Below the pieces are notes generated by a model that saw only the letters and a list, made by a program, of their open reading frames with translations, was not told the origin of the DNA and did not search any database. A stretch of 50,258 nucleotides of DNA. It comes from Candidatus Kuenenia stuttgartensis (lineage in GTDB: Bacteria > Gemmatimonadota > Gemmatimonadetes > Gemmatimonadales > Gemmatimonadaceae). Below, piece by piece: positions 31,262 to 38,986 of this stretch. Position 1 is the first letter of the stretch; each line of letters begins with the position of its first letter. A program made the translations under genes and the position numbers. The stretch lies in the NCBI GenBank assembly GCA_943330235.2, contig CALQGY020000014.1, forward strand, positions 1-50,258, in the 5' to 3' direction.

Positions 31262-32407
31262 TCAGCGCCGCCCCGGCACACGCCGCTTGTCCAGCTTCAC
31301 CATCACCGTGTACTCCGGATCCACCAGCTGCACGATCGGCGCCCGCGCATTCTGCGACACGAATTGATACGCATCCACATCGCTCATGCCGCTTGCCGCG
31401 CGCACCCAGTGCACCATCGCTTTGAAGGCCACGCGCGCGGCGTCTTCCAGCGGGCGCCCCGATCCGACGAACATCACCTCGTTGGCGTTCTCAATGCGCG
31501 GTACCGGCGTGGCCGAGTGCTTGATGAGCTCCACCACGACCTCCACGTTCATCGCGCCTTCAATCGCGGCGCCCATGATCTCGCCGTCGCCCATCGCGAA
31601 GTGACCGTCACCAAACGACAACAGCGCGCCCGGCACGTTGACGCCGAGGAACACCGTGTTGCCCGCGCGCACTTCGGGACAATCCATGTTGCCACCGAAC
31701 GGGCCCGGCACGATCGTGCTGCGCACTTCGCTCATGGCGGGGGCCACACCCAGGCACCCAAGGAATGGGGCCAGCGGCACTTCCCAACTGTGGCGGCCGT
31801 CGGCGCTGCTGGTGCGTGCCATGTTACGCGCCGCGTCGATATCGTAGCGCCACGTGGTTTCCGGAAACTCCGGTCCCAGCATCGCGGTTTTGTCCGTCCC
31901 CACCAAGGCGCCGAAGCCCGGGCTGAACGACGACACCGCGTAATTGCGCGCCGGTTCGAGCTTCAGGATGTGCACGGCAATCGTATCGCCTGGCTGTGCG
32001 CCCTCCACGAAGAACGGACCCGTCTGCGGATTATCGTGACCGGGCGGCATCACCTTCGACGGCAGATCGGCCTTCGTTTTCACCGCGCCGTCAAAGCAGT
32101 CTTCGGTCCATGTGATGATGTGCGTGCCCGGCTGGATGCGCTGGCGTGGCGCGACGCCGCCAAAGGTGTATGCGAGCTCCGCGTGCTTGGGAATCCAGCG
32201 CAGCTCGGGGGCGCCGAGCGGCACCGTCCTGAGGAGGGGCACCGGCGCGTCGAGCGCGCTCGCGAGCGCGTCCGCGGGCGCACTCGTGGGCGCGTCCTTG
32301 GGCGCGTCCGGATGTGCGGCAGCGGCGGCCGACGCCAACGGCGAGGCCATGGCGGCGCCCATCAGTCCGAGGGGCGCGTGGGCGAGAAATGTGCGGCGTG
32401 TGGTCAT
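31262..32407 (-). CDS. Acetamidase/formamidase family protein, exported
   Basis: This is a member of the FmdA_AmdA family, which splits short amides to acid and ammonia. The N-terminus MTTRRTFLAHAPLGLMGAAMASPLASA has an RR pair and a hydrophobic run, consistent with a Tat-type signal, followed by an Asp/Ala/Pro-rich linker with short repeats. The catalytic domain shows QRIQPGTHIITWTEDCFDG, QTGPFFVEGAQPGDTIAVHILKLEPARNYAVSSFSPGFGAL, PLAPFLGCLGVAPA, NMDCPEVRAGNTVFLGVNVPGALLSFGDGHFAMGDGEI, all known features of the family, including the GDxHaaqGdGE-like metal site. At 381 residues it is shorter than cytoplasmic FmdA. It is divergent from the arginase gene (100 bp) and about 200 bp upstream of the deacylase, across the 9-bp array. 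Both enzymes release nitrogen from amides. Confidence 0.9.
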   Translation of the reverse strand: MTTRRTFLAHAPLGLMGAAMASPLASAAAAAHPDAPKDAPTSAPADALASALDAPVPLLRTVPLGAPELRWIPKHAELAYTFGGVAPRQRIQPGTHIITWTEDCFDGAVKTKADLPSKVMPPGHDNPQTGPFFVEGAQPGDTIAVHILKLEPARNYAVSSFSPGFGALVGTDKTAMLGPEFPETTWRYDIDAARNMARTSSADGRHSWEVPLAPFLGCLGVAPAMSEVRSTIVPGPFGGNMDCPEVRAGNTVFLGVNVPGALLSFGDGHFAMGDGEIMGAAIEGAMNVEVVVELIKHSATPVPRIENANEVMFVGSGRPLEDAARVAFKAMVHWVRAASGMSDVDAYQFVSQNARAPIVQLVDPEYTVMVKLDKRRVPGRR

Positions 32408-32507
32408 CTCTGGATTCTAGGCGCCGAGCGCAGCCGCGATAGAGCGCGCTTGGTGTGGCGCGTGGGTCCCGCTTGTCGTGGCCCCGCCGCGCCCGCAGCT
32501 TCCTGTC

Positions 32508-33419
32508 ATGACAATCGCTCGCACGGTGCAGATCATCGGCGTGCCCATGGACTTGGGCGCGAGTCGGCGCGGGGTGGATATGGGGCCGTCCGCCATGCGG
32601 CTCTCGGGGCTGACGGCGCATCTCCAGCGTCTGGGGCTTACGGTGTCGGATGCCGGCAACGTGGTGGTGCCCGATCGCACCTCCTTGGCCCACGGCCCCG
32701 AGGCGCTGCTCACGGCCATTACCGATGTCTGCGCCGAGCTCGCGCTGCGGACGGCGGCGGCGGTGCGCGCCGGTGTGCGGCCGCTGGTACTTGGGGGCGA
32801 TCATTCGCTGGCGGCCGGCTCCGTGGCGGGGACGGCGACCGCCCTCGCTGAACGCGGCCAGCGCGTGGGGCTGCTCTGGCTGGACGCCCACGCGGACCTG
32901 AACACGCCCGCCACGAGCCACAGCGGCAATGTGCATGGCATGCCGGTAGCCCATCTGCTGGGCTTCGGCGATACGCGCCTGTCGCACGTAGCGTCCGTCT
33001 ACCCAGCGGTGCTCCCCGAGCACGTGGTCTACGTTGGGTTACGCGATCTTGATGACGCGGAGCAGGCGCTCATTCGGGAACTTGGCCTGCGCGCCTTCAC
33101 GATGCGCGACATCGACGAGCGCGGACTGCGCGCGGTAATGGACGAGGCGGTGGCCATCGTCACGCGCGGCACGGGCGGCATCCATCTCTCGTGCGATGCC
33201 GACTGGGTGGATCCGGGCGAAGCACCGGGAGTGGGCACGCCCGTGCGCGGCGGTGCGACGCTGCGCGAAGCGCACCTCGCGATGGAGATCGTGCATGATT
33301 CGGGCGCGCTGCTGGCGATGGATCTCGTGGAGATCAATCCCATCCTCGACCGGCAGAATCACACCGCCGAATTGGCGGCGGATCTGATTGCGAGCGCCTT
33401 CGGCCGTCGCATTCTCTGA
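32508..33419 (+). CDS. rocF: Arginase family protein
   Basis: Arginase hydrolyses L-arginine to ornithine and urea in the cytoplasm with two Mn2+ ions. All six metal ligands are seen: His99 (GGDHSLAAGS), Asp126, His128 and Asp130 (WLDAHADLN), Asp230 and Asp232 (SCDADWVDP). The substrate segment NTPATSHSGNVHGMPVAHLLG and the ending LVEINPILDRQNHTAELAADL agree with true arginases rather than agmatinases, which have different loop motifs. IGVPMDLGASRRGVDMGPSAMR is the classical arginase start, and ATG 32508 gives the usual length of 303. The SCDAD in place of SLDLD or SFDID is a mild change, since the ligands stay. It is convergent with the histidine kinase gene. The DDAH-type enzyme and acetamidase nearby point to guanidino and amide nitrogen use. 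Confidence 0.93.
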   Translation: MTIARTVQIIGVPMDLGASRRGVDMGPSAMRLSGLTAHLQRLGLTVSDAGNVVVPDRTSLAHGPEALLTAITDVCAELALRTAAAVRAGVRPLVLGGDHSLAAGSVAGTATALAERGQRVGLLWLDAHADLNTPATSHSGNVHGMPVAHLLGFGDTRLSHVASVYPAVLPEHVVYVGLRDLDDAEQALIRELGLRAFTMRDIDERGLRAVMDEAVAIVTRGTGGIHLSCDADWVDPGEAPGVGTPVRGGATLREAHLAMEIVHDSGALLAMDLVEINPILDRQNHTAELAADLIASAFGRRIL

Positions 33420-33444
33420 CACGACGGCCGCAGGCGAACGCGAC

Positions 33445-35736
33445 CTAGGACGCCATCCCGTGCGTGCCGCCGCGCGGTCGATTGGCAACGTGCAGCGAAT
33501 CGAGCAGCGGGACGAACTTGGTGGCCAGATCCGGCTTGCTGATCAACTCCTGCACCCCCGCCTGCGCGGCGAGGTCACGCAGCTCCTCGGTGAACAGGCC
33601 CGTGACCACCACCACCGGCAGCTCGGGGCGTGTGGCCGCGGCTATACGGGCCACGTCAATGCCCGAATGCTTGGGCATGTTCTGGTCGGTGACCAGCACG
33701 TCGAACCGTCGCGTCGGATCCTGCAACGCCGCGATGGCATGCTCGGGATCGCTAAACGTCGTCAGCTGAAAGCCGCGGCCTCGCAGCAGGCGCGTCATCA
33801 CGGAGAGGATGGACGGCTCGTCGTCCAGCAGCATGACGGAGGTCTGCTCGTGATCGGCGGCTGGTTGCCCGTTGATGGGCGTGTACGCCAACGCACCTCG
33901 GTTGCTCGTGACCGGCATGGTCGACGCTGCCATCTCGACCGCCTGCTCGACCGCCTCTTCGGCCGCCGGTGCAGCCGGCAAATAGAACGAGAAGCAACTC
34001 CCCACACCAGGCGTGCTTTCGGCCGTGATCACGCCGTCGAGCGACGCGATGATGCCGTGCACCACCGACAGTCCGAGTCCGGTGCCCTCGCCCACGTCAC
34101 GCGTGGTGAAGAACGGCTCGAACACGTGCCCGAGGGTGGCGGTGTCCATGCCGATGCCAGTGTCACGCACGGTGCAGCGCGCGTAGCTCCCGGCCGCGAG
34201 TGTGCCGGTCGCGCCGTTATCGCCAAGCCGTGTGTCGACCGCCACGTCACACGTATCGACCATGATAGTGATGGCGCCGTTCCTCTGAGGTCGGGCGGCA
34301 ATCGCCATCCAGGCGTTCGTACACAGATTGACCAGCACTTGCTGCAGCTGCGTGGCCTGACCGCGAATGGGTGGCGTATCCGGCGCGATCACGGTCTCGA
34401 TGGACACGCCCGCCGGAATGGATACGCGCACGAGCCGTGCGGCCTCGCGGATAACGTCACCCAAGGGCAGCGTGGTCAGCTGCAGCGGCTGGCGACGGCT
34501 GAACGTCAGAATGCCTTGCACCATGTCGGCCGCGCGACGACCAGCGCGTTCAATTTCACCCAGCGATGCGTCGAGCGCCTCGCCGCCGCCCGGTGCCTGT
34601 CGTGCCAGCGAGACGTTGCCGAGAATAGCGCCCAGCACATTGTTGAAATCATGTGCAATGCCGCCCGCCAGCACGCCAAGCGCCTCCAGCTTCTGTGATT
34701 CGTGCAGTTGATCGCTGAGCCGCGCCTCCGCCTGCTCGCTTTCGTACTGCGCCGTGATGTCGAGCTGCGTCAGAATGAAGCGTTCGTCGTTTGACCCGGC
34801 CAGACGGTTGCCACGGAGGCGAAATCGTCTCGGGCCACGGGCCACGTCCGCGGTGAACTCCATGCGGAATTCTTTAACCAGGCCGGTGCGGAGCTGTTCG
34901 ATGGCAATGATTGCGCGCTCCGCGTCCGTCGGGGTAGGTCGCATGGCCGTCGCCCAGGCCGAACACAACGGCGACCGACAGCCATAGGCCGGCGGCACGT
35001 CTCCCAGCCGGCATTCGGACTCGCGCAGTTGCGCCGCCCACGTCGTGTTGCTCACGAGCACGTTGCCGTCGGCGTCCGCCAGACAGACCTGGAACGGGAG
35101 TCCGTCCAAGACGCTCTGCACGAGCTGCAGCCGATCGCGATCAAACGCCGCCTGCTGCGCAATCTGCTCGGCGTGTGCCGCCGCGCGCACGGCGGTGACA
35201 TCAATCATCACGAGACGGCACTCCGTGCCATCGGCTTCGCGGACGCCTTGCAGCGAGAGGAACATCGGCGGCTCGGCCGGACTCTTCAGCCGCACGTCGG
35301 TCTGCTGTGGCCCGTCACCGGCAAGCACCTGCACCATGAAGCGCGCGAAGTCCGCCTTCGAGTCGTCGTCGAGGAACGACGCCAGTCGTGTCCCCGGCAG
35401 CCGTTCATCCGGGATGCGCAGCAGGTCTGCGCAGCGCGAATTGCCAATGATGACGGTGCCACTGGGAGTCAGCGACAGGTAGCCGACCGGCGCCTGCTGG
35501 TAGAGCTCCCGATAGCGATCAAGCGACTCTTCGAGCGCCCGGCGGGACTCGAAGAGCTGCGCGTTCTGCATCTCCAGCTCAATACGAGAGACCTGCAGTT
35601 CATGCACGAGCGCCACGGCATCGGTCTGCTCAAGCGCGGATCGCACCGCGCGGTCCGCCGGTCTGCTCGCCAAGGTCGCCTCGGCATGTTTCCGAAGGCG
35701 ATCGAAGGGCTTGGAGAATTCGAAATGGTCGTGCAC
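33445..35736 (-). CDS. PAS-domain hybrid histidine kinase with C-terminal receiver
   Basis: This is a soluble sensor kinase with no membrane segment. In order: an N-terminal helical part that has an ALVHELQVSRIELEMQNAQLFESRRALEESLDRYRELYQQAPVGYL coiled coil joined to PAS1 (about residues 75-190), a second PAS-like domain (about 205-330, with Cys-containing YGCRSPLCSAW), HisKA with phospho-acceptor His362 (GGIAHDFNNVLGAILGN), an HATPase_c domain (NLCTNAWMAI, DTGIGM, GEGTGLGLSVVHGI) and a receiver whose phospho-acceptor is Asp684 (VLVTDQNMPKHSG). I put the start at GTG 35736 because GAGGA stands 7 bases before it (35744-35748); TTG 35757 would lack a site. It lies 59 bp after the CheB-CheR-PAS gene and is probably co-transcribed. 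The GIAHDFNN box marks a HisKA class usually linked with cytosolic sensing. Confidence 0.93.
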   Translation of the reverse strand: MHDHFEFSKPFDRLRKHAEATLASRPADRAVRSALEQTDAVALVHELQVSRIELEMQNAQLFESRRALEESLDRYRELYQQAPVGYLSLTPSGTVIIGNSRCADLLRIPDERLPGTRLASFLDDDSKADFARFMVQVLAGDGPQQTDVRLKSPAEPPMFLSLQGVREADGTECRLVMIDVTAVRAAAHAEQIAQQAAFDRDRLQLVQSVLDGLPFQVCLADADGNVLVSNTTWAAQLRESECRLGDVPPAYGCRSPLCSAWATAMRPTPTDAERAIIAIEQLRTGLVKEFRMEFTADVARGPRRFRLRGNRLAGSNDERFILTQLDITAQYESEQAEARLSDQLHESQKLEALGVLAGGIAHDFNNVLGAILGNVSLARQAPGGGEALDASLGEIERAGRRAADMVQGILTFSRRQPLQLTTLPLGDVIREAARLVRVSIPAGVSIETVIAPDTPPIRGQATQLQQVLVNLCTNAWMAIAARPQRNGAITIMVDTCDVAVDTRLGDNGATGTLAAGSYARCTVRDTGIGMDTATLGHVFEPFFTTRDVGEGTGLGLSVVHGIIASLDGVITAESTPGVGSCFSFYLPAAPAAEEAVEQAVEMAASTMPVTSNRGALAYTPINGQPAADHEQTSVMLLDDEPSILSVMTRLLRGRGFQLTTFSDPEHAIAALQDPTRRFDVLVTDQNMPKHSGIDVARIAAATRPELPVVVVTGLFTEELRDLAAQAGVQELISKPDLATKFVPLLDSLHVANRPRGGTHGMAS

Positions 35737-35743
35737 AAGGATT

Positions 35744-35748
35744 TCCTC
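35744..35748 (-). promoter_or_regulatory. Shine-Dalgarno site deciding the kinase start
   Basis: GAGGA on the - strand, 7 bases ahead of GTG 35736. This favours GTG 35736 over the upstream TTG at 35757. Confidence 0.6.
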
Positions 35749-35795
35749 GGTTGTCAATTCAAGTACTGCGTGAGCAGGGCGTAATCAGCGCGTAA

Positions 35796-38645
35796 TCAGG
35801 GCGTCGGAGGTGGCATGGCCGGCGTGCTCGCCGATTCGATGCCAGCGGTCCGAGGTACGGACATGTAGCCCAACGCCTCGGGCGGGGTTGGAATACTCCG
35901 CCCCTGCAGGGTGGTCAGCGCGTCACGCAGGACGACTTCAACGCGCCTGGCTGTCGCGGCGGCATCCGGACGCACTTCCACTTCATGGCGGAGGTCATCC
36001 AGCGTCTTCCGTAGCGCAATTTCCAGCCGTTTGGCCACGCTGATGTCAATGAACGTGATAACCACGCCGTCGATGCGCTTGTCCTGTGTCTGGTACGGCA
36101 TGATGCGCACCGTATACCAATTGTCGGTGGTCGAGCGGACTTGTGTTTCCTTGTAGACGAGCGTGTGCATCACCTCGCGCGCATCGTTCGCCAAGGCGGC
36201 GTATTCCAGCGCGAGTACGAGGTCGGTGATAGGTCGTCCCACGTCGCCGGGAATGAGCTTGACGATGTTCGTCATCGCCGGGGTGAATCGGCGCACCAAC
36301 AAGTTGCCGTCCAGGAAGAGCGTGGCGATGTTGGTGCTGTTGAGCAGGTTGCGCATATCGCTGCTGGTGCGGGACAATTCCTCCACCCGCGACAGCAACT
36401 CGTTGTTGACGGTCTGCAGCTCTTCGTTCATCGACTGCATCTCTTCCTTCGAGGTGGTGAGCTCCTCGTTGGTCGATTGCATTTCCTCGTTCGTGGACTG
36501 CAGCTCTTCGTTTGCGGCACGCAGCTGTTCCTGCGAGGTCTGCATTTCATCGCGCAATCGTTGCGCGGTTTCGTTGGCGCGCAGCAACTCCAGTGCCAAC
36601 TGCTGGAGTCGCGTGTCGTGGGGCGCGGGGCTGTCCGGCGCCGTCCACTCACTGGGCAGGCCACCCGTCGAGGACGGGGCGGGTTCGGCGAACACCACGA
36701 TTATCATCCCGCGCAACGCCTCGGGATCGAGCAAGCGCTGCACCGTCAGATCGGCGCGCAGTTCGTGCTCGGTCGGCTCGACGAGTACGTTCGGGCAGCG
36801 GATGGCGTCGGTAGTCTCGAGCGCCCGCCGGTACGCGTCATGCAGCGGCGCGCGGAGCCCGCTGCGCGCCATGGCGAGCACGTTCAAGTTGGCGCGTCCG
36901 GCGGCGGGCTCGAGATAACGGCCCGTGCGACCGTTGACGTACAACAGATCGCCCTGCGGTGTGGTGATCACGGCCGCGGGCGTGTACGACGCCAGCAACA
37001 GGCTGTCCGCCAGTTGCTGCAAGCTGGCCACCGGTCGCGGCGCCATCCGGACGGGCGGCGTTACACCGCCATTGGCCCGTGCGTTGCGCGCGATGGTGCT
37101 GGGGAATTCGAGGAGGTCCACCGGCCGCGTGGTCTCGGTGCGGCGATAGATGCGCGACTTCGCGTCGATGGTGCTGAAGAGCTGCGTCGCGTTGCCCACC
37201 GTTTCGGCAGACCCGAGAATGAGGACGCCGCCGGGGTTGAGCGCGTAGTGGAACACGGGCATGAGCTTTTGCTGCAGCACCGCGTCCAGGTAGATGAGCA
37301 GATTGCGGCAGCTCAGCAGGTCCAGCTTGATGAACGGCGGGTCCATCACCATATCCTGCGGGGCGAAGACGACGGTCTCCCGCACATCCAATCGAATCCG
37401 GTAGGAGCTGTTCTCCTTCGTGAAGTACTTCTCGAGCCGTTCGGCGGAGACGTCCGCGGCAATGCTGTCCGGGTAGACGCCGGCGCGCGCACGCTCGATG
37501 GCATCATCGTCGAGATCCGTCGCGAAAATCTGAACGGAGAGTGACGCATTCGGACGCGAGGCCGCAATCGCTTCGCGTAACACGATGGCCAGCGAATACG
37601 CTTCTTCCCCGGTGGAGCAGCCGGCCACCCACGCCCGAATGGTGGAGCGCTCCGGTTTTTCATGAATCAGCTCGGGGAGCACCGTGTCGCGCAGCAACTC
37701 CCACATGGCGGCGTCGCGAAAGAAGCTCGTGACGCCGATGAGCATCTCACGAAAGAGCAGGTCGAGCTCCTGTGGATTCTGGGCCAGCAGGCGCAGATAC
37801 GCCTCCGGCTGTCGCAGCTGATGGAGTCCCATACGCCGTTCGATGCGACGCTGGATGGTGCTGCGCTTGTACTGCGAAAAATCACGACCCGTGTGGGCGC
37901 GCAGGAGCAGCAACATCTCGTCGATGCACAAGTGCAGCTGTGTTTGCGACTGCGCCATACGCAGCGCCAACGACGGCTGGTGTTCGAGATAGCTGCGGAT
38001 CAGCCCCGGGAGTTCGCCCGCCGCGCCGACCATGTCCGCCAGTCCAGCGTTGATGGCACTCCGCGGCATGCTGTCGAACTGGGCATCCTCCGGGCGCTGC
38101 ACGAACGACGCACCGGCCTGCTCCTTGATGGCGCGGAGGCCGAGCGTGCCGTCGGCACCCATGCCGGAGAGAATCACGCCGATGGCGAGCTGCTGTCGTG
38201 CCGCCAGCGAGCGGAAGAAAAAGTCGATGGGGAGGCGGAGGCCTCGCGGAGCGGTGGGCTGCAACAGCTGCAGGTGCCCGCGTGTGAGGACCACGTCGAA
38301 TCCCGGCGGGAGGACGTAGATTCGATCCCGCTCCACCAGCAGCTGGTCCGTGATCTGCACCACCGGCACCGTGCTGGTGCGCTGCAGCAGCTCCGCCAAG
38401 CGGTCGCTGTGCGTGGGGTCGAGATGCTGGATGACGACGACGGCGTAGCCGGGCTGCGGCGGGAGCTTAGCGACAAACTGCTTGAGCGCTTCTAATCCGC
38501 CGGCCGACGCGCCGATGCCAACGATGGGAAAGGCGAACTCATCCGGTGACGGCTCGAGCGTAGGCGTGCCGTGCGCCGCGACGACACCAGGTGCCGAGGC
38601 GGACTGCGGAGGGATCGTCGGGATGTTTCCGGTCGGATCGGGCAT
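35796..38645 (-). CDS. CheB-CheR-PAS fusion protein
   Basis: A fusion of chemoreceptor methylesterase and methyltransferase followed by a coiled coil and PAS domain. The CheB part has the complete Ser47 (GIGASAGG), His74 (VIQHLDP), Asp165 (ILSGMGADG) triad. The CheR part (about residues 235-500) starts with MLLLLRAHTGRDFSQYKRSTIQRRIERRM and has the SAM loop AGCSTGEEAYSLAI near 340 and CRNLLIYLD. From about 680 to 755 there is a long heptad-rich coiled coil (LQSTNEEMQSTNEELTTSKEE). A PAS domain follows, ending VVITFIDISVAKRLE. There is no kinase domain here; the next gene has one. The start at ATG 38645 trims a weak upstream GTG extension. No CheA, CheW or receptor gene is near, so the role is probably sensory rather than swimming control. 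Confidence 0.92.
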   Translation of the reverse strand: MPDPTGNIPTIPPQSASAPGVVAAHGTPTLEPSPDEFAFPIVGIGASAGGLEALKQFVAKLPPQPGYAVVVIQHLDPTHSDRLAELLQRTSTVPVVQITDQLLVERDRIYVLPPGFDVVLTRGHLQLLQPTAPRGLRLPIDFFFRSLAARQQLAIGVILSGMGADGTLGLRAIKEQAGASFVQRPEDAQFDSMPRSAINAGLADMVGAAGELPGLIRSYLEHQPSLALRMAQSQTQLHLCIDEMLLLLRAHTGRDFSQYKRSTIQRRIERRMGLHQLRQPEAYLRLLAQNPQELDLLFREMLIGVTSFFRDAAMWELLRDTVLPELIHEKPERSTIRAWVAGCSTGEEAYSLAIVLREAIAASRPNASLSVQIFATDLDDDAIERARAGVYPDSIAADVSAERLEKYFTKENSSYRIRLDVRETVVFAPQDMVMDPPFIKLDLLSCRNLLIYLDAVLQQKLMPVFHYALNPGGVLILGSAETVGNATQLFSTIDAKSRIYRRTETTRPVDLLEFPSTIARNARANGGVTPPVRMAPRPVASLQQLADSLLLASYTPAAVITTPQGDLLYVNGRTGRYLEPAAGRANLNVLAMARSGLRAPLHDAYRRALETTDAIRCPNVLVEPTEHELRADLTVQRLLDPEALRGMIIVVFAEPAPSSTGGLPSEWTAPDSPAPHDTRLQQLALELLRANETAQRLRDEMQTSQEQLRAANEELQSTNEEMQSTNEELTTSKEEMQSMNEELQTVNNELLSRVEELSRTSSDMRNLLNSTNIATLFLDGNLLVRRFTPAMTNIVKLIPGDVGRPITDLVLALEYAALANDAREVMHTLVYKETQVRSTTDNWYTVRIMPYQTQDKRIDGVVITFIDISVAKRLEIALRKTLDDLRHEVEVRPDAAATARRVEVVLRDALTTLQGRSIPTPPEALGYMSVPRTAGIESASTPAMPPPTP

Positions 38646-38986
38646 GCGGGGCGAAAATAGGGGGCCGGGCGAACAGTCCCTCAGCGCTGCGACACGTGGT
38701 GCATTGGTCACGCTTTGTCACACATGGGTAGTGTAACGTCGACGTCGCTAGGGTGCGATCAGGAAATACCCGACCCGCTGCACACGACGCCGACCGCTTC
38801 GACGTGTCTCTCGAGGGGCTACGGCACAGTATCGCGATGGTGCCGAGGACGGCGTCAGGCGTTCTGCGCATCTTGGCGATAGCGGTGGCCCTCGCCAATA
38901 GGCACAATAGCGCATATTGGCGACGACGAATCTCCCCTGGGCCGTCCTGACCGGCCCGGTCACCTCTCCCGTCCAGAGCGCTCCCT
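38646..38986. other. 341-bp divergent intergenic region
   Basis: It separates the CheB-CheR-PAS gene (-) from the S9 peptidase gene (+). It has no gene. TTGGCGATAGCGG at 38873 and TTGGCGACGACG near 38926 are similar blocks before the peptidase and could be promoter or operator parts. I see no clear -35/-10 pair. Confidence 0.4.
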
